From Streptomyces katrae (GTDB taxonomy: Bacteria > Actinomycetota > Actinomycetes > Streptomycetales > Streptomycetaceae), in assembly GCF_000966975.1 (NCBI RefSeq), contig NZ_JZWV01000449.1:1-14790 (forward strand): a DNA stretch of 14,790 bases, in the 5' to 3' direction. The notes beneath the pieces were generated by a model that saw only the letters and a program-made list of their open reading frames with translations, searched no databases and was not told where the DNA came from. Both the position numbers and the translations under genes were made by a program. Shown piece by piece: positions 1 through 6,418 of the stretch. Every line of letters begins with the position of its first letter. Positions within the stretch are counted from its first letter, which is position 1.

Positions 1-751
1 CCACCAGGGTCCGCTCACCGCCCTCCCCCAGCGCGTGCAGACCGCCCAGCACGCCGTCGTACATCAGCCGGCCGTGGTCGATCACCATCACCCGCTCGCA
101 CAGCTGCTCGATGTCCTGGAGGTCGTGCGTCGTCAGCAGCACCGTCGTCCCGAGCTCCTCGTTCAGCTGCCGAAGGAACCCCCGCACCCGCGCCTTGCTG
201 ACCACGTCCAGCCCGATCGTCGGCTCGTCCAGGTACAGCACCTCCGGATCGTGCAGCAGCGCCGCCGCGATGTCCCCGCGCATCCGCTGCCCCAGCGACA
301 GCTGCCGCACCGGTACGTCCAGCAGCGCGGCCAGGTCCAGGCGGTCCACGCAGCGGTCCAGGTTCTCCCGGAAGCGGGCCGCCGGGATCCGGTACATCCG
401 CCGCATCAGCCCGTACGAGTCCTTCAGCGGAAGGTCCCACCACAGGGTGGTCCGCTGCCCGAAGACCACCCCGATCCGGTGCGCGAGCCGCAGCCGCTCC
501 CGCGACGGATCGATGCCCGCCACGCGCAGCCGGCCGCCGCTCGGGGTGAGGATGCCGGTCAGCATCTTGATCGTGGTGGACTTCCCGGCTCCGTTGGGCC
601 CGATGTAGCCGACCACCTCACCCCTCCCGACCTCGAAGCTGATCCCGTCCACCGCCCTGACCTGGCGTTTCTCCCGGCGCATCAGCCCCGACCGGCGCCG
701 CACTTCGAAGACCTTCTCGACCCCGTCGAGAGAGATGAGGACATCGGACAC
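1..751 (-). CDS. ABC exporter ATP-binding subunit (partial, C-terminus off the left edge)
   Basis: Nucleotide-binding subunit that would power the two ABC-2 permeases encoded just upstream. About 250 residues are visible. Walker A GPNGAGKST carries Lys57, the Q-loop Gln is near 99, the signature LSLGQ is at 151-155, Walker B YLDEP is at 173-177, and the H-loop His209 lies in TTHDLQD. The long linker between the first strand and Walker A (residues 15-35, rich in Arg/Lys) and the VVFGQRTTLWWDLP segment are typical of the COG4586 family that pairs with ABC2_membrane_6 permeases. I chose GTG at 751 because a GGGGAG Shine-Dalgarno lies about 6 nt upstream and the permease stop is only 2 nt before it, indicating translational coupling. 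The substrate is not deducible; relatives have been called viologen or multidrug exporters. The family is normally about 320-330 residues, so the missing part is the C-terminal tail. Confidence 0.9.
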   Translation of the reverse strand, partial: MSDVLISLDGVEKVFEVRRRSGLMRREKRQVRAVDGISFEVGRGEVVGYIGPNGAGKSTTIKMLTGILTPSGGRLRVAGIDPSRERLRLAHRIGVVFGQRTTLWWDLPLKDSYGLMRRMYRIPAARFRENLDRCVDRLDLAALLDVPVRQLSLGQRMRGDIAAALLHDPEVLYLDEPTIGLDVVSKARVRGFLRQLNEELGTTVLLTTHDLQDIEQLCERVMVIDHGRLMYDGVLGGLHALGEGGERTLV

Positions 752-753
752 GA

Positions 754-1644
754 CTAGCTCCCCGTGCTTCGGTACGAACGGACCCCCGCGCGCCACGCCA
801 GCGACGCGGGCAGGAACACCGCGAAGGCCACCAGCGGGCTCAGGAACGCGACCCACCCCGGCAGCCCCAGCGGATCGGGCCGCCCCAGCACGTACAGCGC
901 GGGCAGCCAGTTGACGAAGGCCAGCGGAACCACGAAGGTCACCCCGCGCAGCAACTCCCTCGCGAACACCGTCGGCGGGTACTGGAGCATGGTGCAGCCC
1001 CCGTACGTGAAGGAGTTCTGCACCTCCGCCGCGTCCCCGGCGACGAACTGGAAGGCCGCCCCGGCCACCAGCACCCCGCCGAAGATCCCCGCCCCGGCCA
1101 CCACCATCACCGGCACCAGGAGCACCTTCCCCGGCGTCCAGTCCACGTCCAGCTCCGACAGCGCCCAGCCCAGCACCCCCAGCCCCTGCGCGATCCGCCC
1201 CAGCCGCCGCAGCGCGAACCGGTCCGCGGCCACCTGAGCGAGCAGCGGCACGGGCCGCACCAGCATGGTGTCGAGGGAGCCGTCCCGGATCCGGGCGCCG
1301 ACCCGGTCGGTGTTGCCGAGGAGCAGGTCCGCCAGGCCCAGGGAGGCCGAGCAGGCCCCGTAGAGGAGGGCGGTCTCGGGCAGGGTGAAGCCACCGAGCG
1401 CGTCCACGTGGGAGAACATGATGGTGATCGCGACGAAATCGAGCACCGTGATCGCCGCGTTCCCGAAGGTGGCCAGCAGGAACGACGCCCGGTACGCCAT
1501 CGTCGAGCGGATCCACATCCCCACGATCAGCCGGTAGCCCCGCAGCCCCTCGCGCAGCCGGCCGACGCGCCCCCGCGCCGGCTCGTACGGCCGCCGCCCT
1601 GGCCCGCCCGCCTCCGGACGCGCCGCCACCGTCACCTCAGCCAC
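754..1644 (-). CDS. ABC-2 family permease subunit (ABC2_membrane_6 type)
   Basis: Integral membrane subunit of the ABC exporter, 296 residues. A basic cytoplasmic N-terminal stretch of about 40 residues precedes roughly six hydrophobic segments (for example ASFLLATFGNAAITVLDFVA and the C-terminal WVAFLSPLVAFAVFLPASLA). The protein resembles the COG4587/COG3694 pair of permeases that accompany COG4586 ATPases. It starts at GTG 1644, inside the end of the upstream permease gene (8-nt overlap), and its TAG stop lies 2 nt before the ATPase start. The three genes therefore form one tightly coupled operon read right to left. The N-terminal 25 residues are Gly/Arg/Pro-rich and poorly conserved in appearance, so a slightly later start cannot be excluded. 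Substrate unknown. Confidence 0.88.
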   Translation of the reverse strand: MAEVTVAARPEAGGPGRRPYEPARGRVGRLREGLRGYRLIVGMWIRSTMAYRASFLLATFGNAAITVLDFVAITIMFSHVDALGGFTLPETALLYGACSASLGLADLLLGNTDRVGARIRDGSLDTMLVRPVPLLAQVAADRFALRRLGRIAQGLGVLGWALSELDVDWTPGKVLLVPVMVVAGAGIFGGVLVAGAAFQFVAGDAAEVQNSFTYGGCTMLQYPPTVFARELLRGVTFVVPLAFVNWLPALYVLGRPDPLGLPGWVAFLSPLVAFAVFLPASLAWRAGVRSYRSTGS

Positions 1645-2440
1645 CCTGGACCACCACCTTCCGCGTGGCCGCCGACTGCACCAGCCGCCCCGCGCCCAGC
1701 AGGACCGCCGCCCATACGGCCTGGAAGCCCAGCGCCCGCACCGCTCCCCCGGCCCCCGCGTGCGTGCCGAGCAGCACGTCCAGCGGGACCTGGAGCATCG
1801 CCGCCCACGGCAGCAGCCGTACCACCTCGCCGAAGCCGCCGGGGAAGACGGTCAGCGGCAGCAGCATCCCGGAGAAGAAGATGGTCACCACGGTCGCCAT
1901 CAGGTTGACCCCCGACCCGTCCAGCAGCCAGAACGCGGCCAGCGCCAGCAGGTACCGCACCCCGAACCCGACGACCAGCCCGAGGGCGACCGACAGCAGG
2001 AACAGCAGCCAGCGCAGCGGATCGGACGGCAGCGCCAGGGTGAAGGCCAGCGCCCCCGCCAGCAGGGGCAGCAGCCCGCGCCCCAGCAGCTGGAAGCCGG
2101 CCCGGCCGAGGTCGGTCGCGAGCCACCAGGCCTGGAGGTCGGCCGGACGGTAGAGGTCGACGGCGATGTCACCCGTGCGTATGCGTTCCTGGAGCTCCTC
2201 CTGGAAGCCGCCGCCGATGAGCGAGCCGGCCGCCAGCAGGGACTGGCTGACCCAGACGAAGGTCAGGGCCTGCGCCTGGTCGTAGCCGCCGAGGTGGGGG
2301 CGCTCGTCCCACAGGGCGACGTACGTGTACGCGACGATGAAGCCGAAGACCGTATTGGTGAAGACCCCGGCGGCGGTCGCCGTCCCGTAGGCCGCGTAGC
2401 GCCGGAACCCGCCCGCCGCGACGGCCAGATAGAGACGCAC
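1637..2440 (-). CDS. ABC-2 family permease subunit, first gene of the exporter operon
   Basis: Second membrane subunit of the exporter, 267 residues, with about six predicted transmembrane segments. The N-terminal region has the MRLYLAVAAGGFRRYAAYG arrangement common in ABC2_membrane_6 proteins, and the TGDIAVDLYRPADLQ stretch resembles the conserved cytoplasmic loop TGxIDxxLxRP of this family. The other permease carries the analogous DGSLDTMLVRPVP loop, so the two are probably ancient paralogs that form a heterodimer. The GTG start at 2440 is supported by GGAGGG about 6 nt upstream. The gene leads the operon, and its control region shares 2441-2614 with the divergent penicillin-binding protein gene. 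I do not see a convincing promoter for this side. Confidence 0.88.
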   Translation of the reverse strand: MRLYLAVAAGGFRRYAAYGTATAAGVFTNTVFGFIVAYTYVALWDERPHLGGYDQAQALTFVWVSQSLLAAGSLIGGGFQEELQERIRTGDIAVDLYRPADLQAWWLATDLGRAGFQLLGRGLLPLLAGALAFTLALPSDPLRWLLFLLSVALGLVVGFGVRYLLALAAFWLLDGSGVNLMATVVTIFFSGMLLPLTVFPGGFGEVVRLLPWAAMLQVPLDVLLGTHAGAGGAVRALGFQAVWAAVLLGAGRLVQSAATRKVVVQGG

Positions 2441-2558
2441 CGTATCCCTCCGTTTCCCACGTCGTTCCTACGTCGGCCAAAGCGCGCGAGCTTAGTGCGG
2501 AGGGGCGAGCCACGCGACCGTTTTATGCCCGTCCGGGGCGGAACAAGCGGCCATCGGG

Positions 2559-2588
2559 TAGACACCATGAGGTACAGATGTGGATATT
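2559..2588 (+). promoter_or_regulatory. Candidate sigma70-like promoter of the PBP gene
   Basis: TAGACA (2559-2564) differs from the -35 consensus TTGACA at one position. After an 18-bp spacer comes GATATT (2583-2588), preceded by TGTG. Transcription would start near 2595, about 20 nt before the ATG at 2615, leaving room for the GAGGAG ribosome binding site. This stretch is also locally AT-richer than its surroundings. No start-site data are available, so this is a sequence-only call. Confidence 0.45.
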
Positions 2589-2614
2589 TCATACGGTCAC
2601 GAGGAGTCCCGGCG

Positions 2615-5044
2615 ATGAGCGACGAGTCACCACCCCCGGGCTGGACGCCTCGTGAGCCGGACACCCCGAAGCCGCAGGGCAAGGCCAAGGCCAACGGCAA
2701 GGCCAAGGCCAAGGCCAAGGCCAAGGGCAAGGCCCCACGCAAGCGCACCGGATGGCGCCGCCTCGTCCCCACCTGGCGGATGGTGCTGGGCGCGGTCCTG
2801 CTGCTCCTGCTGCTGATCGGCGGCGCGCTCGTCGCCGGCTACCTGCTGGTCGACATCCCGCCGGCCAACTCGGCCGCCACCGCCCAGTCCAACGTGTTCC
2901 TCTACGCCGACGGTTCCCAGCTCGCCCGCGACGGCGAGGTCAACCGCGTCAACGTCCCGCTGTCCCAGGTCCCCCGGACCGTCCAGGAGGCCGTACTGGC
3001 CGCCGAGGACCGCGACTTCTACTCCGAACGGGCGGTGGACCCCAAGGCGATGCTCCGCGCCGCCTGGAACACCGCCACCGGCAAGGGCACGCAGTCCGGC
3101 TCCACCATCACCCAGCAGTACGTCAAGAACTACTACCTGGGCCAGGAACAGACGATCAAACGGAAGGTCAAGGAGTTCTTCATCGCGATCAAACTCGGTC
3201 GCGAGAAGTCGAAGGACTACATCCTCGAGGGCTATCTGAACACCAGTTACTTCGGCCGCAACGCCTACGGCATCCAGGCCGCCGCCCAGGCCTACTACGG
3301 CAAGGACGTCAACAAGCTCACCACCTCCGAGGGCGCCTACCTCGCCACCCTCCTCAACTCCCCCAGCGCCTTCGATGTCGTCTCACACCCCCAGAGCCGC
3401 GACCGCGCCCTGGCCCGCTGGAACTACGTCCTCGACGGCATGGTCAAGAAGAAGTGGATGACCCCGGCGGAACGGGCCGCGGCCGTCTTCCCCGAACCGG
3501 GCAAGGTCCGCGCCGCCGCCGGGCTCTCCGGCCAGCGCGGCTACCTGGTCGAAGCCGTCAAGGACTACATCAGCGAACACAAGATCCTCGACGAGAAGAC
3601 CCTCGCCGAGGGCGGCTACCGGATCACCACCACCATCGACAAGCGCCGCGAGAACGCCTTCGTCGACGCCGTCCAGAAGCAGATGGCCGACAAGCTCGAC
3701 CCGGCGGCCCGGCCGGCGGACCGGGTGGTGCGCGCCGGCGGGGCCTCCATCGACCCGGCCACCGGCAAGGTCGTCGCCATGTACGGCGGCATCGACTACA
3801 CCAAGCAGTACGTCAACAACGCCACCCGGCACGACTACCAGGTGGCCTCCACCTTCAAGCCGTTCGTCTTCGCCTCCGCCGTCGAGAACGACTCCCGCAC
3901 CCGCGACGGCCGCCGCATCACCCCGAACACCCTCTACAACGGGGACAACCGGCGGCCCGTCGTCGGCACCCGCATCCCCTACGCCCCCGAGAACGAGGGC
4001 CAGCAGTCGTACGGGCAGATCACCGTCAACACCGCCACCGACCTCTCCGTGAACACCGTCTTCGCCCAGATGGTCGTCGACGTCGGCACGGACAAGGTCA
4101 AGCAGACGGCGGTCGCCCTCGGCGTCCCCGAGGACACACCCAACTTCGACGCCGTCCCGGCCATGGCCCTGGGCACCATGCAGGCCAGCGTGCTGGACAT
4201 GGCCCAGGCGTACGCCACTCTCGCCGACCACGGCCGGCGCACCCCGTACACCCTCGTGGAGAAGATCACCAAGGAGGGCGAAAGCCTCCACCTGCCCGAC
4301 CGCACCCCGCAGCAGGCCGTCAGCCGGGAGGCGGCCGACACGACCACCTCCATGCTGGGCAGCGTCGTGGACAACGGCACCGGCACCGAGGCCCTCGCGG
4401 CCGGCCGCCCCGCGGCCGGCAAGACCGGCACCGCCGAGCAGGACCGCGCCGCCTGGTTCGCGGGGTACACCCCGGACCTCGTGACGGTCGTCTCGATCAT
4501 GGGCCAGGACCCCGACACGGGCACCCTCCAGCCCCTCTACGGAGCCCTCGGCGAACCCCGCCTCGGCGGCGGCGGCTATCCGGCGCGGATCTGGGCGGCC
4601 TACACGAAGAAGGCCCTGGACGGGACGGAGCCCGTGGACTTCGACCTGGAACTCCAGCCGGGCGCGGCCCAGCCCCCGCCACCGGTCCAGCCCACCACCC
4701 CGCAGCAGCCCCAGGGCAGCCGCCCGCCCTGGCTCCCGGACCAGACCGGCCGCCCCAACCCGCCGAACGGGGGCCAGACCAACGCGGGCCAGAACAACGG
4801 CGGGCAGACGAACGGGGGCCAGAACACCGGAGGCCAGACCCAGGGCGGCCAGACCAACGGCGGCCAGAACACCGGAGGCCAGACCAACGCGGGCCAGAAC
4901 AACGGCGGCCAGACGAACGGAGGCCAGACCACCGGAGGCCAGACCACCGGCGGCGAAACCACGGGCGGCGGCGAAACCAACGGCGGCCAGACCACCGGCG
5001 GCCTCACCCCGCGCCGCCGCCCCCCGTCGCTGTTCCTCGAATGA
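2615..5044 (+). CDS. Class A penicillin-binding protein (bifunctional transglycosylase/transpeptidase)
   Basis: Membrane-anchored peptidoglycan synthase of 809 residues that polymerises lipid II and crosslinks stem peptides. Order: a Lys/Ala-rich cytoplasmic tail (about 18-45); one membrane anchor (about 56-80); a GT51 transglycosylase domain (about 95-280) with catalytic Glu131 in AAEDRDFYSE, motif 2 GSTITQQ at 162-168 and motif 3 RKVKE with Glu187; and a transpeptidase domain (about 385-640) with Ser412 in STFK, SVN at 478-480 and KTG at 603-605. A proline-rich linker and a 5-residue Gly/Gln/Asn/Thr repeat tail follow. All catalytic motifs are present. The frame is open far upstream to 1760, but that part is antisense to the permease genes. 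The ATG at 2615 has GAGGAG 8 nt ahead and gives a normal N-terminus. It is probably orthologous to S. coelicolor SCO2897 (recalled, not checked). Confidence 0.95.
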   Translation: MSDESPPPGWTPREPDTPKPQGKAKANGKAKAKAKAKGKAPRKRTGWRRLVPTWRMVLGAVLLLLLLIGGALVAGYLLVDIPPANSAATAQSNVFLYADGSQLARDGEVNRVNVPLSQVPRTVQEAVLAAEDRDFYSERAVDPKAMLRAAWNTATGKGTQSGSTITQQYVKNYYLGQEQTIKRKVKEFFIAIKLGREKSKDYILEGYLNTSYFGRNAYGIQAAAQAYYGKDVNKLTTSEGAYLATLLNSPSAFDVVSHPQSRDRALARWNYVLDGMVKKKWMTPAERAAAVFPEPGKVRAAAGLSGQRGYLVEAVKDYISEHKILDEKTLAEGGYRITTTIDKRRENAFVDAVQKQMADKLDPAARPADRVVRAGGASIDPATGKVVAMYGGIDYTKQYVNNATRHDYQVASTFKPFVFASAVENDSRTRDGRRITPNTLYNGDNRRPVVGTRIPYAPENEGQQSYGQITVNTATDLSVNTVFAQMVVDVGTDKVKQTAVALGVPEDTPNFDAVPAMALGTMQASVLDMAQAYATLADHGRRTPYTLVEKITKEGESLHLPDRTPQQAVSREAADTTTSMLGSVVDNGTGTEALAAGRPAAGKTGTAEQDRAAWFAGYTPDLVTVVSIMGQDPDTGTLQPLYGALGEPRLGGGGYPARIWAAYTKKALDGTEPVDFDLELQPGAAQPPPPVQPTTPQQPQGSRPPWLPDQTGRPNPPNGGQTNAGQNNGGQTNGGQNTGGQTQGGQTNGGQNTGGQTNAGQNNGGQTNGGQTTGGQTTGGETTGGGETNGGQTTGGLTPRRRPPSLFLE
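2678..2734 (+). repeat. Lys-Ala codon repeat in the PBP cytoplasmic tail
   Basis: A 6-bp unit AAGGCC (Lys-Ala), interrupted by Gly and Asn codons, repeats across this stretch and encodes a run rich in KA dipeptides at residues 22-40. It produces a strongly cationic cytoplasmic tail before the membrane anchor. Copy number at such a hexamer repeat could vary by slippage. Confidence 0.85.
4769..4996 (+). repeat. 15-bp coding repeat: Gly/Gln/Asn/Thr tail of the PBP
   Basis: About fifteen copies of a 5-residue unit (GGQTN, GGQNT, AGQNN, GGQTT, GGETT) fill residues 719-794. There is a higher-order duplication: the three-unit block GGQTN-AGQNN-GGQTN occurs twice, seven units apart. The tail lies outside the membrane, after the transpeptidase domain. 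It is low-complexity and probably disordered. Copy number is likely to differ between strains. Confidence 0.9.
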
Positions 5045-5049
5045 TCAGC

Positions 5050-5103
5050 ACCATCAATGCCATCAGTGCCATCGATGCCGTCAGTGCCATCGATGCCGTC
5101 AGT
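5050..5103. repeat. 9-bp minisatellite between the convergent PBP and gdx genes
   Basis: Six 9-bp units follow one another: ACCATCAAT, GCCATCAGT, GCCATCGAT, GCCGTCAGT, GCCATCGAT, GCCGTCAGT. The last four make an 18-bp unit repeated exactly twice. The array starts 6 nt after the PBP stop and includes the gdx stop codon (5099-5101), so it fills the whole junction. I see no intrinsic terminator hairpin here. Confidence 0.9.
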
Positions 5104-5419
5104 GCCCGGAGGTGGCCTTCAGCCCCACCACCGCCACCAGCAGCAGACAGATGAAGAAGATCCGGGCGGCGGTGACGGGCTCCCCCAGCACCGCCATGCC
5201 GAGCACCGCCGCACCGGCCGCACCGATGCCCACCCACACGCCGTACGCCGTACCGATCGGCAGCGTCTTGGCCGCGTAGGACAGCAGCACCATGCTGGCG
5301 ACGATCCCGGCACCGGTGAACACGGACGGCCACAGCCGGGTGAAGCCCTCCGTGAACTTCATGCCGATCGACCAGCCGACCTCGAGCAGACCGGCGACGA
5401 GAAGAAGAACCCAGGCCAT
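5099..5419 (-). CDS. gdx: Small multidrug resistance family guanidinium exporter (Gdx/SugE type)
   Basis: Four-helix SMR transporter of 106 residues, predicted to exchange guanidinium for protons across the membrane as an antiparallel dimer. The essential proton- and substrate-binding Glu is at position 13, followed by Trp16, as in characterised Gdx proteins. The Gdx signature KxTEGFTRLxPS is present at residues 21-32 (KFTEGFTRLWPS), which separates this subtype from EmrE-like multidrug pumps. The ATG at 5419 is preferred over the GTG at 5428 because the GGAGG ribosome binding site is 8 nt from the ATG but touches the GTG, and because the ATG places the Glu at the canonical residue 13. The leader carries a guanidine-III-like riboswitch, which independently supports the substrate. 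Older annotations call this gene sugE. Confidence 0.93.
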   Translation of the reverse strand: MAWVLLLVAGLLEVGWSIGMKFTEGFTRLWPSVFTGAGIVASMVLLSYAAKTLPIGTAYGVWVGIGAAGAAVLGMAVLGEPVTAARIFFICLLLVAVVGLKATSGH

Positions 5420-5424
5420 GACAG

Positions 5425-5456
5425 GCACCTCCGGAACGAGAGCGGTACGGGGGTGC
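5425..5456 (-). promoter_or_regulatory. Putative expression platform: anti-Shine-Dalgarno pairing of the riboswitch
   Basis: The gdx ribosome binding region GGAGGUGC (plus-strand 5425-5432) can pair with GCACCCCC (5449-5456) at seven of eight positions. The first two bases of that anti-SD element also belong to the aptamer's 3' pseudoknot strand. Ligand-stabilised pseudoknot formation would therefore compete with pairing that hides the ribosome binding site, giving a translational ON switch. Confidence 0.55.
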
Positions 5457-5520
5457 GTCGTCTTTGCGTCGAGCCGGGCCCACTGGCCCAGCTACCCGGT
5501 ACGGCGCGTCTCGTCGGGGT
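5449..5520 (-). ncRNA. Guanidine-III (ykkC-III) riboswitch in the gdx leader
   Basis: Read on the minus strand, CCCG (5518-5515) and CGGG form the outer stem. They enclose a 16-nt segment, ACGAGACGCGCCGUAC, that differs from the guanidine-III segment I remember (ACGAGGUGCGCCGUAC) at only two positions and has the same length. A variable hairpin (GCUGGGCC pairing with GGCCCGGC) follows, then CAAAGACGACGC (about 5466-5455), corresponding to the conserved CAAGACGGCGC strand. GCGCCGU can pair with ACGACGC as the pseudoknot at 6 of 7 positions, with one C-A mismatch. ykkC-III RNAs are known mainly from Actinobacteria upstream of SMR exporter genes, exactly this context. No covariance-model search was possible here. 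Confidence 0.85.
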
Positions 5521-5550
5521 GGTTCCCCTCCACCGTAGCAAAGGGCGTGC

Positions 5551-5580
5551 AAAAGGGCCGGTGACCAGCGTCACCGGCCC
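5551..5580 (-). terminator. Intrinsic terminator downstream of the GroES-like gene
   Basis: On the minus strand, an 11-bp perfect stem GGGCCGGTGAC / GTCACCGGCCC with loop GCTG is followed directly by TTTT. It starts 11 nt after the 5592 stop codon and separates the groES-like gene from the gdx riboswitch leader. It is one of the few hairpins in the window with a real U-tract. Confidence 0.85.
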
Positions 5581-5591
5581 TCCGCCAAGCC

Positions 5592-5933
5592 CTACAGGTA
5601 CAGCCCGGTGGAGTCCTTCGACCCCTCCAGCCGCTCCGCCGCCACGGCGTGCAGGTCCCGCTCGCGCATCAGCACGTACGTCGCCCCGCGCACCTCCACC
5701 TCGGCGCGGTCCTCGGGGTCGTACAGCACGCGGTCGCCGGGCTCCACGCTCCGCACGTTCTGCCCCACCGCGACCACCTCGGCCCAGGCGAGCCGCTTGC
5801 CCACCGCGGCCGTCGCCGGGATGAGGATCCCGCCGCCCGAGCGCCGCTCGCCCTCGGGGGAGTCTGACTTCACGAGCACGCGGTCGTGGAGCATGCGGAT
5901 GGGCAACTTGTCGTGGGTGGTGTTCTCGCTCAC
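5592..5933 (-). CDS. GroES-like co-chaperonin family protein
   Basis: A 113-residue protein with the Cpn10 fold: LPIRMLHDRVLVKSD (first strand, as in LKPLEDRVVV of GroES), GGILIPATAA (the region matching the mobile-loop flank), VVAVGQNVRSVEPGDRVLYDP (matching VVAVGxG...VKVGDxVLY), and a C-terminal strand ending in an extra tail. It is not the canonical groES: there is no groEL neighbour, and the loop and C-terminus diverge. Many Streptomyces carry this as an additional co-chaperone or GroES-like protein. The start is GTG at 5933; only a weak AGG lies upstream, and TAGGTT six nt ahead could be a -10 for a leaderless message. DUF3618 lies 49 bp upstream on the same strand, so co-transcription is also possible. 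A GroEL-partner role is inferred, not shown. Confidence 0.85.
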   Translation of the reverse strand: MSENTTHDKLPIRMLHDRVLVKSDSPEGERRSGGGILIPATAAVGKRLAWAEVVAVGQNVRSVEPGDRVLYDPEDRAEVEVRGATYVLMRERDLHAVAAERLEGSKDSTGLYL

Positions 5934-5982
5934 GCCCCGAACCTACCTGTCCGCGCGCGCCGCGCACTCCGGAGGGTCGACA

Positions 5983-6300
5983 TCAGCGCTTGCGGCGCAC
6001 GGAGACCACGAGCAGCCCGACCACGCCGGCCGCGACCAGCGCGACGGGGGCGATCCGCTCGAAGCGCGGGGCGCCGTCCTCGTGGCGCAGGCCGTCCTTC
6101 ACGTCGGTGATCAGCCGGTTCACGCACGCGACGGCGCGCCCGGCGGTGTGGTCGATCGCCGAGGAGACCCTGGCCCTCGCGTCCCCGATGATCGTCTGCG
6201 GGTGCATGCGCACGCCGATCTCGTCGAGCGTCTCGGCGAGCTGCTCGCGGCGGCGGACGATGTCCGCCTCGATCTGTGCGGGGGTCCTGGCTTCCGGCAC
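5983..6300 (-). CDS. DUF3618 domain small membrane protein
   Basis: A 105-residue protein with the DUF3618 pattern: an N-terminal TPAQIEADIVRRREQLAETLDEIGVRMHP segment (predicted helix, one face charged) followed by a middle region and one C-terminal transmembrane segment (VALVAAGVVGLLVVSVRR, about 85-103) ending in basic residues. The topology suggests a tail-anchored protein with the helical domain in the cytoplasm. The function of the family is unknown; members often sit beside cell-envelope or stress genes. The GTG start at 6300 is supported by GGAGG 7 nt upstream. It is divergent from bcp across a 118-bp gap and followed by the GroES-like gene on the same strand. Confidence 0.88.
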   Translation of the reverse strand: MPEARTPAQIEADIVRRREQLAETLDEIGVRMHPQTIIGDARARVSSAIDHTAGRAVACVNRLITDVKDGLRHEDGAPRFERIAPVALVAAGVVGLLVVSVRRKR

Positions 6301-6418
6301 CGCGCTGCCTCCGTCGTCGTGTCTCGTCTTGTATGGGCTTGATCCGTCATGGACAGTCTGTCAGCTCAGTCAGCTTAGGCTCATGCCGTACGGATCCCCT
6401 CCCGAGGAGAGCACTGAC

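Noticed and set aside
1760..2614. N-terminal extension of the PBP reading frame by 285 residues
   Set aside because: It is antisense to the permease genes, is Gln/Arg/Pro-rich as expected of a shadow frame, and the ATG at 2615 has a ribosome binding site and gives a normal class A PBP N-terminus.
2752..5154. 800-codon open frame on the plus strand within the PBP gene
   Set aside because: It is the +1 shadow of the PBP and consists of Arg/Pro/His-rich sequence without any domain; the in-frame PBP has all catalytic motifs.
5420..5428. GTG at 5428 as the gdx start
   Set aside because: The GGAGG would touch the start codon, and the conserved Glu would fall at residue 16 instead of 13.
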